From the NCBI RefSeq assembly GCF_900111455.1, contig NZ_FOIE01000004.1, forward strand, positions 124,001 to 188,000: a DNA stretch of 64,000 nt, written 5' to 3'. The stretch is from Geodermatophilus poikilotrophus (GTDB lineage: Bacteria; Actinomycetota; Actinomycetes; Mycobacteriales; Geodermatophilaceae). The position numbers were made by a program, and so were the translations under genes. A model generated the notes under the pieces. That model had not been told where the DNA came from. It made no database searches and saw only the letters and a list, made by a program, of their open reading frames with translations. Positions 36,970 to 45,985 of this stretch are shown piece after piece; position 1 is the first letter of the stretch; every line of letters begins with the position of its first letter.

Positions 36970-38127
36970 GTGGCCCGGGGGACGACGGAGGGGCGGACGT
37001 CGCTGTGGCGGCTGCCGGCGATGCGGGCGCTCGTCGGCGCGACGGTGCTCGGCTTCACCAGCTTCAGCCTGACCCTGGCCTCGCTCCCCACCCTCGCGGT
37101 CGCCCGAGGCGCGGCGGTCGACACGGCCGGTGTGGTGACCGCCGTCTTCCTCGTCGTCACCGTCGCCGGGCAGTCGGCAGTGCCGGCGGCGACCGCCCGG
37201 TTCGGTGCGGGGCCGGTGCTCGCCGCGGGGCTCGTGGCCCTCGGCGGCCCGGCGCCGCTCTACGCGGTCGACGGCGGGCTGCTGTGGCTCTCGGCGGTCT
37301 CCGCGGTCCGCGGCGCCGGGTTCGCGGTGCTCACGGTGCTGGGGGCGACGCTGGCCGCGCGGATCGCCCCGGCCGCGCGGCGCGGCGAGTCGATCGGCGT
37401 CTACGGGCTGGCGATCGCGGTGCCCAACCTGGTCGCCGTCCCCGCCGGGGTCGCCCTCGTGCTCGGCGGTCAGGTCACCTGGCTGGCCTGGCTCGCCGCC
37501 TCGCCGGTGCTGGCGCTGCCGCTGGTGCCCGGCGTGGTCCGCGGGGCGCGCACCGAGCGGCCGGCCGGGACGTCGTCCTCCCGCGCCGCGGTGCGGGCCG
37601 CGCTGCCGCCCTCGGCGGTGCTGCTCGTGGTCACCCTCGCCGGCGGAGGGCTGGTGACCTTCCTGCCGATCGAGCGGCCCGACGGCGTCCTGGCGACGGC
37701 GGCGCTGCTGGTCTTCGGGATCACCGCGGCGGCCGGCCGCTGGCGGGCCGGCGTGCTCGCCGACCGGACGGGCACCCGGCTGCTGCTGCCGCTGGCCCTG
37801 CTCGCCTCGGCGGCCGGGCTCGCCGCCGTCGCGCTCGGGCTGGGCGCCGGTGCCGGCTGGGTCCTCGCCGGTGCCGCCGTCTTCGGCGCGGGCTACGGAG
37901 CGGTGCAGAACCTGACGCTGCTGACCGCCTTCGCCCGCGCCGGCGAGGGCGGGGCCACCGCCGCCAGCGCGATGTGGAACGCCTCGTTCGACGCCGGGAC
38001 CGCCGTCGGCGCCCTGGTGCTCGGGCTGGTGGCGGCGGGGGTCGGCCTGCCGTGGACCTACGTGCTGGTCTCCGGGGTGCTGCTGCTCGCCCTGCCGCTG
38101 GCGCGGGCAGCGACGCGGCCGGCCTGA
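36970..38127 (+). CDS. MFS transporter
   Basis: This 385-residue protein has about twelve hydrophobic helices. The loop motif ARIAPAARRGESIGVYGLA after helix 4 and LADRTGTRLLLP later are typical of drug/metabolite exporters of the major facilitator family. It starts at GTG 36970. No adjacent regulator identifies the substrate. Confidence 0.88.
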   Translation: MARGTTEGRTSLWRLPAMRALVGATVLGFTSFSLTLASLPTLAVARGAAVDTAGVVTAVFLVVTVAGQSAVPAATARFGAGPVLAAGLVALGGPAPLYAVDGGLLWLSAVSAVRGAGFAVLTVLGATLAARIAPAARRGESIGVYGLAIAVPNLVAVPAGVALVLGGQVTWLAWLAASPVLALPLVPGVVRGARTERPAGTSSSRAAVRAALPPSAVLLVVTLAGGGLVTFLPIERPDGVLATAALLVFGITAAAGRWRAGVLADRTGTRLLLPLALLASAAGLAAVALGLGAGAGWVLAGAAVFGAGYGAVQNLTLLTAFARAGEGGATAASAMWNASFDAGTAVGALVLGLVAAGVGLPWTYVLVSGVLLLALPLARAATRPA

Positions 38128-38179
38128 CCCGGGTCGCCGGCCCCTGCCCACGCCGGCCGGCCGGGTGTAGACGTCAGCG

Positions 38180-38617
38180 ATGAGCGAGTCCGAGGTCCTC
38201 GACCTCTTCCGCCGGGCGGTGGCCGACGACGACCCGGTCGCCATGCGCGCGGGACTCGACCGGGTGCTCGGCCTCACGTCGGGGACCGGGCTGTCGGCCG
38301 AGGAGGAGTACCGGGTCCGGCACCCGGACTACGTGATGGAGATGCCGCAGTCCGGCGAGCGCATCCGCGGACGGGAGGCGATGCGGGCGATGCAGGAGGC
38401 GTTCCCGACCCCGCCGCAGTTGACCGTGCGCCGCGTGGTCGGCGCCGGCCGGGTGTGGGTGCTCGAGGGCGTCAACGACTACGGCGGCGACGTCTGGCAC
38501 GTCGCGCTCGTCCTGGAGTTCGACGACGACGGGCGGATCGTGCGCGACACCCGCTACTACGCGCAGCCCGTCGAGCCGCCCGCCTGGCGGGCTCCGTGGG
38601 TCGAGCCGCTCCGCTGA
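38180..38617 (+). CDS. SnoaL/NTF2-like protein
   Basis: These 145 residues form an NTF2-like cone: a helical start (VLDLFRRAVADDD), HPDYVMEMPQSGERIRGREAMRAMQEAFP and the strand pair LEFDDDGRIVRDTRYYAQP. The family includes isomerases, cyclases and ligand-binding proteins; no catalytic pair is obvious here. Confidence 0.85.
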   Translation: MSESEVLDLFRRAVADDDPVAMRAGLDRVLGLTSGTGLSAEEEYRVRHPDYVMEMPQSGERIRGREAMRAMQEAFPTPPQLTVRRVVGAGRVWVLEGVNDYGGDVWHVALVLEFDDDGRIVRDTRYYAQPVEPPAWRAPWVEPLR

Positions 38618-38620
38618 CCG

Positions 38621-38977
38621 TCAGCCCGCGACGCGCGCGGCGGCCTCGCGCAGCGCGCGGAGGAAGAGGATCTCCTCGGCCGACCGGCGCAGCCAGGTGC
38701 GCAGCCCCTCGGGATCGCCGCGGTGCGCATCGCGCAGCTGCCCCAGGTTCAGCTGCCGGGTGCTGGCCTGCGCGCGCTGGGCGGGGGGGAGCTGCCGGCC
38801 GTGGGTGCGCGCGATCGCGGTCAGGCCGGCACCGACGAACACCAGGTTGCGGACCTCGGTGAGGCCGGCGAGCAGTTCGTCCACCCCGGCGCCGTCGTCG
38901 GCGGACAGTCGGCGGACCAGTTCGTCGGCCGTCCGTCGGCCGGTCTCCTGCGGGTCGGGTGCGGTCACCCGGGCCAT
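38621..38977 (-). CDS. Hypothetical helical protein
   Basis: 118 residues from ATG 38977, mostly helical and amphipathic (ELVRRLSADDGAGVDELL, VRNLVFVGAGLTAIA, LRTWLRRSAEEILFLRALRE). No family recognised. The codon bias is like its neighbours and the gene fits exactly into the gap after the SnoaL gene, 3 bases from its convergent stop. Confidence 0.55.
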   Translation of the reverse strand: MARVTAPDPQETGRRTADELVRRLSADDGAGVDELLAGLTEVRNLVFVGAGLTAIARTHGRQLPPAQRAQASTRQLNLGQLRDAHRGDPEGLRTWLRRSAEEILFLRALREAAARVAG

Positions 38978-39016
38978 TGTCGTCGTCCGGGTGCTGGCGG
39001 TCCCCGGCGCCCCCGC

Positions 39017-39088
39017 GTCGATCATGGGGTCGTTGCCGACCGCGACAGCGTGTCCGACCGTGTCGCCTGCAACGACCCCATGATCGAC
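39017..39088. repeat. Long palindrome with 20-bp arms and structured loop
   Basis: GTCGATCATGGGGTCGTTGC (39017-39036) is exactly complementary to 39069-39088. The 32-base loop itself contains GCGACAGCG and CGTGTCGC, which pair with one bulge, so nearly the whole 72 bases can fold. It lies just past the stop of the ABC permease gene on the minus strand and upstream of the hypothetical gene. Confidence 0.7.
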
Positions 39089-39102
39089 AGCGGTCTCGGG
39101 CG

Positions 39103-39918
39103 TCACGCGTCGCGGCGGGTGAACACCGCAGCGGCGACCGCCAGGACGACGGCGACCTCGGCGACGAACACCGCGAAGCCCACCCAGGGGTCCAGCAGCA
39201 GCGGGTTGAACGACTCCGGCGTCGCGACGGCCGACCCGGCGTTGCCCGGCATCAGCTTGGTCGCCCACTCGCCCCAGGCGCCGGGCAGCACCATCACCAG
39301 GTTGCCGACGACGAAGACCAGGCCCAGCACGATCGCCAGCGCGGCCGCGGTGTGCCGGACCAGCAGGCCGACGGCGGCGGCGAACAGCCCGAGCCCGGCC
39401 ATGTACAGGCCGCTGCCCACCATCGACCGCAGCACCCCGTCGTCGGTCAGTGCCAGGCCGATGCCCTCGCGGTCGAGGAACCAGTTGCCGCCGAGGTAGC
39501 CGGCCAGCGCGGTCAGCGTGCCGGCGACGAACAGCGTGGAGGCGAGCACCGCGGCCTTCGCCGCGAGCACCGCACCCCGCCGCGGGGTGGCCGCCAGCGT
39601 CGCGCGGATCATCCCGGTGCCGTACTCGCCGGTGACCACCAGGGCCCCCAGGACGACGGCGGTGACCTGCGCGAAGACCACGCCCCAGGTGGCGAAGGCG
39701 CCGACCGGCTCGCCGACGTCCCCGCGGGCCAGGGCCTCGGCGCTGAGCGCGCACACCAGGGTGGTGAGGCCGGCGCCCAAGAGGAACATCGCCGCGAGCG
39801 ACCAGGGGGTCGAGCGGACGGTCCAGAACTTGACCCACTCGGCCCGCAGCGTCGCGCCGGGGCCGGGCGCCGCCGGGGCCTCGACGCGGGTCCAGGCGTG
39901 CGTGCCCACGGCGCTCAT
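39103..39918 (-). CDS. ABC-2 type transporter permease
   Basis: 271 residues with about six membrane segments, beginning with RAEWVKFWTVRSTPWSL, typical of single-domain ABC-2 permeases of actinobacteria, and containing the conserved TGEYGTGMIRATLAATPRR loop. Its start overlaps the stop of the ATPase gene (ATGA). Together they form an exporter of unknown substrate. Confidence 0.92.
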   Translation of the reverse strand: MSAVGTHAWTRVEAPAAPGPGATLRAEWVKFWTVRSTPWSLAAMFLLGAGLTTLVCALSAEALARGDVGEPVGAFATWGVVFAQVTAVVLGALVVTGEYGTGMIRATLAATPRRGAVLAAKAAVLASTLFVAGTLTALAGYLGGNWFLDREGIGLALTDDGVLRSMVGSGLYMAGLGLFAAAVGLLVRHTAAALAIVLGLVFVVGNLVMVLPGAWGEWATKLMPGNAGSAVATPESFNPLLLDPWVGFAVFVAEVAVVLAVAAAVFTRRDA

Positions 39919-40820
39919 CGGGAGGCTCCCGCGTACTCGACGCTGTCGGCGGTCAGCGTCATGAAGGCGTCCTCGAGGGAGGAGCGCACCAGGGTCAGCT
40001 CGTGCAGCAGCAGGCCGGACCGGCCGACCAGTTCACCCACGCCGGCCGGGTCCAGGCCGCGCACGCGCAGCTCCCCGCCGTGCGCGGCGACGTCCAGGCC
40101 CTGGTGGCGCAGCAGGGTGGCCACCTCGTCGTGCTGCGGGCTGCGGACCCGCACGTGGGAGGCGGCGTGCTGGGCGACGAACTCCGCGGTGGGGCAGTCG
40201 GCCAGCACCCGTCCGCGGCCGATGACCACGAGGTGGTCGGCGGTCAGCGCCATCTCCGACATCAGGTGGCTGGAGACGAACACGGTGCGGCCCTCGGTGG
40301 CGAGGTCCCGGGCCAGGGTGCGCACCCAGCGGATGCCCTCGGGGTCCAGCCCGTTGACCGGCTCGTCGAGGACGACGACCGGCGGGTCGCCGATCAGCGC
40401 GGCCGCGATGCCCAGCCGCTGGCCCATGCCGAGGGAGAACCGGCCGACCCGCTGGTCGGCGACCGCGGTGATCCCGACCAGGTCGAGCACCTCGTCGACG
40501 CGGGCCCGCGGGATGCCGTTGCTGGCCGCCAGCCAGCGCAGGTGGTCGCGCGCCGAGCGGCCCGGGTGCAGGGCGCGGGCCTCGAGCAGCGCACCCACCT
40601 CGCGCAGCGGGGCGGGGTGGTCGGCGTAGCGGCGGCCGTTGACGGTGACGCTGCCCGAGGTGGGCCGGTCCAGCCCGAGCACCATCCGCATCGTCGTGGA
40701 CTTCCCCGCGCCGTTGGGCCCGAGGAAGCCGGTCACCCGGCCGGGCTCGACGGTGAAGCTGACGCCGTCGACGGCGGTGCGATCGCCGTAGGTCTTGGTG
40801 AGCCGGTGCGCGGTGATCAT
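39915..40820 (-). CDS. ABC transporter ATP-binding protein
   Basis: This 301-residue ATPase has Walker A GPNGAGKST at 34-42, signature FSLGMGQRLG near 130 and Walker B VVVLDEPVNGLDPEG near 150, followed by the H-loop SSHLM. The C-terminal 80 residues are the accessory domain common in antibiotic/lantibiotic exporter ATPases. It overlaps the permease gene by four bases. Confidence 0.94.
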   Translation of the reverse strand: MITAHRLTKTYGDRTAVDGVSFTVEPGRVTGFLGPNGAGKSTTMRMVLGLDRPTSGSVTVNGRRYADHPAPLREVGALLEARALHPGRSARDHLRWLAASNGIPRARVDEVLDLVGITAVADQRVGRFSLGMGQRLGIAAALIGDPPVVVLDEPVNGLDPEGIRWVRTLARDLATEGRTVFVSSHLMSEMALTADHLVVIGRGRVLADCPTAEFVAQHAASHVRVRSPQHDEVATLLRHQGLDVAAHGGELRVRGLDPAGVGELVGRSGLLLHELTLVRSSLEDAFMTLTADSVEYAGASR

Positions 40821-40934
40821 GCGATCACCGGGTCCGGCGGGGTCGAGGAGGTCATGGCGTCGAGGCTCGCGGCCGCCGGCGCCCGCAGGTATCCGGGAAC
40901 CCCCTGGACCGACCCTGATCGACCCCCGAGCGGC

Positions 40935-40978
40935 CTCCTCCAGGGCGTCACCGAGCGTGCGAGGGGACCCTGGAGGGG
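40935..40978. terminator. Hairpin past the flavoprotein gene
   Basis: CCTCCAGGG-type arm (about 40935-40945) pairs with CCCTGGAGG-type arm (40968-40978) over 11 bases with one G-T pair. It lies just beyond the stop of the minus-strand FAD gene at 40986. Confidence 0.45.
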
Positions 40979-40985
40979 ACCTTCA

Positions 40986-42065
40986 TCAGGCAGCCGAACG
41001 GGGCAGCGCCGTGTCCGGGTGCAGCAGCCGGCGCAGCGCCACCGCGGCCTCGCGGCCGGCCCGGTTGGCGCCCACCGTGCTCGCCGAGGGGCCGTAGCCG
41101 ACCAGGTGCACCCGCGGTTCCCCGGCCACGTGCGTGCCCTCCATCCGGATGCCGCCGCCCGGCCCGCGCAGGCCCAGCGGCGCCAGGTGGCCCAGCGCCG
41201 CACGGAAGCCGGTGGCCCACAGGACGGCGTCGGCGCGGACGGACCGGCCGTCGTCCCACGCGACGCCGTCGGGGGTGAGGCGGTCGAACACCGGCAGCCG
41301 GTCGAGGACGCCACGGGCGCGCGCGTCCCGCACCCAGGGGGTGACGACCAGCCCGGTGACGCCGACCACGCTGCCCGGGGACCGGCCCTCGCGGACGGCG
41401 TCCTCCACCAGCGCCACCGCCGCGCGACCCTCGTCCGGTCCGAACGGCTCCTCGCGCCAGACCGGCGGGCGCCGGGTCACCCAGGTCGTGTCGGCGACCT
41501 CGGAGACCTCCCCGAGCAACTGCACCGCCGAGGCGCCGCCGCCCACCACGACCACCGACTGCCCGGCGAACTCCGCGGCACCCCGGTAGTCGACCGGGGT
41601 CAGCTGGCGGCCCCGGAAGAGCTCCTGCCCGGGGTAGCGGGGCACGAACGGCCGGGTCCAGGTGCCGGTGGCGTTGACGACGGCAGCGGCGGTCCAGTCA
41701 CCGTCCGAGGTCTCGACGCGGAACCGGCCGTCGCGGGTCCGCCGGACCGCGCGCACCCGGACCGGGCGGTGCACCGGCAGCTCGAAGTGCCGCTCGTAGT
41801 CGGCGAAGTAGGCGGGGACCGCCGCTGCCGCGGGGACGTCGTCCCCCGCGGCCGGGAACGGCAGGCCGGGCAGGTCGTGCACGTGGTGGGTGCGGGCCAG
41901 CGTCAGCGACGGCCAGCGGTGCTGCCACGCGCCGCCGGCACGGGTCTCGCCGTCGAGGACGGCGAAACCCGTGCCGGGCGCGAACCCCTGCCGCGCCAGG
42001 TGGTGCGCGGCGCTCAGCCCGGCCTGCCCGGCGCCGATGACGACGACCTCGACGTCCCTGCTCAC
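40986..42065 (-). CDS. FAD/NAD(P)-dependent oxidoreductase (flavin monooxygenase-like)
   Basis: These 359 residues have two dinucleotide folds: VIGAGQAGLSAAHHL at the N-terminus for FAD and VVVGGGASAVQLLGEV near 190 for NAD(P)H. The ATGF-type motif VLWATGFRAALGHL follows. It resembles CzcO/FMO-type enzymes that hydroxylate or transfer electrons; the substrate is unknown. It starts at ATG and stands alone. Confidence 0.9.
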   Translation of the reverse strand: MSRDVEVVVIGAGQAGLSAAHHLARQGFAPGTGFAVLDGETRAGGAWQHRWPSLTLARTHHVHDLPGLPFPAAGDDVPAAAAVPAYFADYERHFELPVHRPVRVRAVRRTRDGRFRVETSDGDWTAAAVVNATGTWTRPFVPRYPGQELFRGRQLTPVDYRGAAEFAGQSVVVVGGGASAVQLLGEVSEVADTTWVTRRPPVWREEPFGPDEGRAAVALVEDAVREGRSPGSVVGVTGLVVTPWVRDARARGVLDRLPVFDRLTPDGVAWDDGRSVRADAVLWATGFRAALGHLAPLGLRGPGGGIRMEGTHVAGEPRVHLVGYGPSASTVGANRAGREAAVALRRLLHPDTALPRSAA

Positions 42066-42104
42066 GTCCGGACAACCGCGGCGCGGCGTCCGGCCTTCCG
42101 CGGG

Positions 42105-42452
42105 CTACCCGGTGGGGGTGAGGGTCAGCCGGCCGAGCGCCTCCCCGGTGAGCACGACGGTGTCGTACGGGTCGGAGCCGAACCGGACGGTGACCGCGCC
42201 GGGGCGGGCCTCCACGAGGACGGTGGGCCGCCACTCCGCGTCGTCCGCCGGCCGGTACCACCAGCGCTCGGCCAGCAGCGGCAGACCGGACCGCCGCAGG
42301 AACGCCGCCGCCTCCGCCCGGTCCGGGAAGGCGCGCAGGGCGGAGCCGAAGACGGCGTGCGCCACCCACACGTCGGCGCCGCCGCGCCGGTCGACGCCGA
42401 GGTGCCCGACCAGTTCGCCGTCGTCCTCGCGGAGGACCCGCTCCAGCTCCAC
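42105..42452 (-). CDS. Hypothetical protein
   Basis: 115 residues from GTG 42452, with alternating strands and one helix (DVWVAHAVFGSALRAFPDRAEAAAFLRRSG). No family recognised. Codon usage is normal, and it follows the divergent G-rich spacer and precedes the flavoprotein gene on the same strand. Confidence 0.55.
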   Translation of the reverse strand: MELERVLREDDGELVGHLGVDRRGGADVWVAHAVFGSALRAFPDRAEAAAFLRRSGLPLLAERWWYRPADDAEWRPTVLVEARPGAVTVRFGSDPYDTVVLTGEALGRLTLTPTG

Positions 42453-43028
42453 GAGTCGACGGTAGGGACGGCGGCAACCGGATTGCCGCATCTTGCGGGT
42501 TCCTTGCGGTTCCCCGGCGGGTGCGCTGCGGATGGGCCAGCAGAGTCCTCCCCGTGCCTGAGACGGACGGCGGGGAGGAGAGACCGGAACCGCCCGGGCA
42601 CCCGGCGCGACGGCGTCGCGCGATGAGCCGGCCCTGCGGGGCCTGGTGGACAGCCGGCGTCTCCATCGCACGGGGGGACGGAGCCGCCGGCCGGTTCGAC
42701 CGGCGGCGTCGGGGGGGACGACGCCGCCGGGCACGACGACCGGCACCGCCGTGGGGGACGGCGGCGCCGGCCGGAGGGGGACGACCGGGGCACCGGGGGG
42801 AACGGTGCGACGGTCGGCCGGGGACGCCGAGGGGGATCGGCAGCACCGGCTGCCTGAGGACCGGCGCGACCGTGGGGGACGGGAGCGCCGGTGCAGGGGG
42901 AGGACGGGGCCGGTCGCGGGGAACCGCGGCCGGCCCCGCCGCGTCGTCCGGGCGTGCAGCGCTCGTGACTCCCGCGCCGGCGGCGCCTCCGTCCTGCACC
43001 GTCTCGGAACACGGGTTACGTTCGCTCG
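42453..43028. other. 576-base G-tract-rich intergenic region
   Basis: No gene is supported here. The plus strand holds about a dozen runs of four to seven G between 42672 and 42921. GGGGGACG recurs at 42673, 42713, 42752, 42776 and 42873, and several runs are followed by short inverted repeats (for example CCGCCGG...CCGGCGG near 42685-42707). The open frames across it translate to Arg/Pro-rich sequence. It is the shared upstream region of a minus-strand hypothetical gene and a plus-strand TetR gene. Confidence 0.6.
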
Positions 43029-43652
43029 GTGACGCAGTGTGACGAGATGGTCCGGACGGTCCACCCCACCCGCACCCGGGCGGGCGGACGGCGGTTGGAC
43101 CCGTCCCGCGACGCGGCGATCGCGGCGGCGGTGCTGGAGGTGCTCGGCCGCAACGGTTACGCCGGCCTGACCATGGACGCCGTCGCCCTGGCGGCCGGGG
43201 TCGGCAAGGCGACGATCTACCGGCGCTGGTCGAGCAAGGCCGAGCTGCTGCTCAGCGTGGTGGACGTCGTGGGCGCCCCGGTGCTGGAGGTCCCGGACAC
43301 CGGGGGCCTGCGCGGCGACCTGGTCACCCTCCTGAGCGAGGTCGTGGAGCTCTTCGGCGGCCCCTCCGGGCGGGCGCTGCGCAGCCTGTTCGGCGCCGTC
43401 GTCGACGATCCGGTGCTGCAGGAGGGCTGCCGTCGCCTGCCGCTGGCCGACTGGGACGCGGTCTGGGAGGCCGTGCTGGCCCGGGCGGTCGAGCGCGGCG
43501 AGGTCCCCCCGGGCGCGGGGGAGTCGGTCGCGCCGGAGGTCGGTCCCGCGGTGCTCGGGCTGCGCTGGCTGGTCACCGGGCGCCCGCTCGACGGCGCCGT
43601 CGTCACCGAGCTGGTCGACCGGGTGGTGCTGCCGCTGCTCCGCCGCCGGTAG
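43029..43652 (+). CDS. TetR/AcrR family transcriptional regulator
   Basis: A 207-residue repressor with N-terminal HTH (about 27-72: AAVLEVLGRNGYAGLT, VALAAGVGKATIYRRWSSKAEL) and a helical effector domain. It is similar in style to the TetR at 12004-12630. It starts at GTG just after the G-tract region, so that region may carry its operator. The potassium-channel pair follows on the same strand. Confidence 0.92.
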   Translation: MTQCDEMVRTVHPTRTRAGGRRLDPSRDAAIAAAVLEVLGRNGYAGLTMDAVALAAGVGKATIYRRWSSKAELLLSVVDVVGAPVLEVPDTGGLRGDLVTLLSEVVELFGGPSGRALRSLFGAVVDDPVLQEGCRRLPLADWDAVWEAVLARAVERGEVPPGAGESVAPEVGPAVLGLRWLVTGRPLDGAVVTELVDRVVLPLLRRR

Positions 43653-43714
43653 CGCTCCAGGGCCGGGACGGGGATGCTCACCTCCTCGCCGCACCGGCGT
43701 CGGAGGGAGACCGC

Positions 43715-44101
43715 GTGAACCTGGAGAAGGTCGTCTTCGGGTTCTTCGTCCTGCTCGCCGCCACGCTGAACTTCGGGTTCTTCATCGGTGACATCGACCG
43801 GGCCGAGCTGCACAACCCCTTCGAGCTGTTCGCCGCGGTGGTCGTCAACCTCATCGCGACCGTGCTGAAGTTCGGCGACCGCACCCAGATCGGTGCGATC
43901 CACCTGGCGACCAGCCTCGTGGCCAGCCTCCAGCTGGTCGGGGCCGCGCTGTTGTACGGCTACGCCGAGTACGTCTCGTCAGCGGGCATGACCGAGGGGT
44001 GGACGGCGAGCGTCGTGTCGCTGTCCGGTGGCGCGCTGATGGCCAACATCGTCTCCGTCGTGCTGCTGGTGATCGAGACCGTGTCCTTCCACCGCGGGTG
44101 A
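43715..44101 (+). CDS. DUF6394-like small membrane protein
   Basis: 128 residues with about four hydrophobic segments: LEKVVFGFFVLLAATLNFGF, NPFELFAAVVVNLIATVLK, IHLATSLVASLQLVGAALLYG and a C-terminal VSVVLLVIETVSF. It stands 13 bases before an ion-channel gene. I recall DUF6394-type proteins beside such channels, so an accessory channel role is plausible; the assignment is from memory. Confidence 0.75.
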   Translation: MNLEKVVFGFFVLLAATLNFGFFIGDIDRAELHNPFELFAAVVVNLIATVLKFGDRTQIGAIHLATSLVASLQLVGAALLYGYAEYVSSAGMTEGWTASVVSLSGGALMANIVSVVLLVIETVSFHRG

Positions 44102-44114
44102 GCCGGAGGCCGTC

Positions 44115-45950
44115 GTGGGCAATCCGCTGCTGACGTTCTGGGCGCGCCACCGCCAGCGCGAGGACGAGGAGCGGCGGGCCCGTCGCGCCCGGCTCCTGGC
44201 GGCCGCCGCATCGGCCAACCGGGCCTCCGAGACGATCTTCCTGATCCTGCGGCGGATGCGGGCGCCGCTCATCGTCCTCATCGCCATCTTCGGGATCAGC
44301 GTGCTGGGCCTGACCCTCATCCCCGGTCAGGACGCCGAGGGCCGGCCCTGGGACATGGGCTTCTTCGACGCCATCTACGTCATGAGCTACACGGCGACCA
44401 CGATCGGCTTCGGGGAGATCCCGTACCCGTTCACCTACAACCAGCGGATGTGGGTGACCATCTCGATCTACCTCACGGTGGTCGGCTGGGCCTACGCGAT
44501 CGGCTCGCTGCTCGGCCTGCTGCAGGACCGGGCGTTCCGCTCGGCGCTCGCGCTGCAGCGCTTCACCCGCAAGGTGGCCCGGCTGTCCGAGCCGTTCGTG
44601 CTCATCGCCGGCTACGGCCGTGCCGGCGAGCTGCTCGGGCACTCGATGGACGCGCTGGGCCGCCGGGTCGTCGTCCTGGACCGGAACGACGAGCGGATCG
44701 ACGGGCTGGAGCTCGAGTCGTACCACGGAGACGTCCCGGGTCTGGCCGCCGACGCCCGGGACCCCGGGCACCTCGGGGTCGCGGGCCTGGACCACCCGTG
44801 CTGCGAGGCGGTCGTGGCGCTCACCGACGACGACGAGGCCAACCTCGCCGTCGTCATGACCACCGCGCTGCTACGCCCCGACGTCCCGGTCATCGCCCGC
44901 GCGACCACGCGCGTCATGGCCGACCGGATGCGGGTCTTCGGCTCGCCCAGCGTGGTCAACCCCTTCGACCTGTTCGGCGACCACGTGCAGCTGGCGCTGC
45001 GGGCACCGGCGTCCTACCAGCTGCTGACCTGGCTGGAGAGCGGTCCGGGGGCCGCCCTGCCGCGGCGGGCCTCACCGCCGCGCGGCGGTCGTTGGGTGGT
45101 GTGCGGCTACGGCCGGCTCGGCCGTGAGCTGACCGGGGACCTGCGCGCCGAGGGCATCGACGTGACCGTCATCGACCCGAGCCCGCACGACGACGAGGAC
45201 GACGTCGTCGTGGCCGGCGGCTACGAGCCCGCCGTGCTGGCGGCGGTGGGGCTCGAAGAGGCCGTGGGCTTCGTCGCCGGGACCGACAACGACATCACCA
45301 ACCTCTCGCTGGTGGAGACCGCCCGCCGGACCAACCCCACGCTGTTCGTCGCCGCCCGTCAGAACCGGCCGTCGAGCGCGCCGCTGTTCGCCGCGATGGA
45401 GCTCGACGCGCTCCTCGTCCCGACCGAGGAGGTCGCGCACGAGGTGTACGCGCAGCTGTCGACACCGCTGCTGTGGCGCTTCCTCCGGGCGATGCCGGCG
45501 CTCGGGGACGACTGGGCCGCGGACCTGGTCGACCGGCTCACCGACCTGTGCGGGCAGCACCTCCAGGCGCTGTGGAAGGTGCGGCTCACCGACCGGGAGG
45601 CCCCGGCGCTGACGCCCTGGCTGGCCGCCGGGGAAGCGCGGCTGCGTGACCTGATGCGCAACCCGGAGGACCGCGACGAGTGCCTGCACGCGGTCCCGCT
45701 CCTCCTGCTGCGCGGCGAGGACGCCACGCTGGCGCCGGACCCCGACTTCGTCCTGGCACCCGGGGACGAGCTGCTCCTCGCCGGCTGGCCGGCCGCCCGC
45801 CGGGCGCTGGAGGTCACCCTCGTCGTCGACGCGGTCCGCGAGTACGTGGTGACCGGCCGCCGGGTGCCGTCGAGCTGGCTGTGGCGCAAGCTCAGCGGCG
45901 CACCCCCGGCGAGCGAGGGGACCCGGCCGACCGCGCCGACGCCGTCCTGA
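44115..45950 (+). CDS. Two-TM potassium-channel-like protein with two RCK/TrkA-N domains
   Basis: 611 residues. TM1 about 50-70, pore region with filter-like TATTIGFGE at 93-101 (classical filters read TVGYGD), TM2 about 112-135. Two NAD-binding RCK domains follow, opening with IAGYGRAGELLG near 165 and VCGYGRLGREL near 330, each with a C-terminal part. The architecture resembles double-RCK channels gated by nucleotide or ligand. Phe and Glu in the filter instead of Tyr and Asp may alter selectivity. It starts at GTG, 13 bases after the small membrane-protein gene. Confidence 0.88.
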   Translation: MGNPLLTFWARHRQREDEERRARRARLLAAAASANRASETIFLILRRMRAPLIVLIAIFGISVLGLTLIPGQDAEGRPWDMGFFDAIYVMSYTATTIGFGEIPYPFTYNQRMWVTISIYLTVVGWAYAIGSLLGLLQDRAFRSALALQRFTRKVARLSEPFVLIAGYGRAGELLGHSMDALGRRVVVLDRNDERIDGLELESYHGDVPGLAADARDPGHLGVAGLDHPCCEAVVALTDDDEANLAVVMTTALLRPDVPVIARATTRVMADRMRVFGSPSVVNPFDLFGDHVQLALRAPASYQLLTWLESGPGAALPRRASPPRGGRWVVCGYGRLGRELTGDLRAEGIDVTVIDPSPHDDEDDVVVAGGYEPAVLAAVGLEEAVGFVAGTDNDITNLSLVETARRTNPTLFVAARQNRPSSAPLFAAMELDALLVPTEEVAHEVYAQLSTPLLWRFLRAMPALGDDWAADLVDRLTDLCGQHLQALWKVRLTDREAPALTPWLAAGEARLRDLMRNPEDRDECLHAVPLLLLRGEDATLAPDPDFVLAPGDELLLAGWPAARRALEVTLVVDAVREYVVTGRRVPSSWLWRKLSGAPPASEGTRPTAPTPS

Positions 45951-45985
45951 CGCAGCGGCTCCGGGGATCAGCCGGGCTCCAGGGG

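Noticed and set aside
42646..43032. Open frames across the G-tract region
   Set aside because: All translate to Arg/Pro/Gly low-complexity sequence that follows the repeat pattern; better explained as non-coding.
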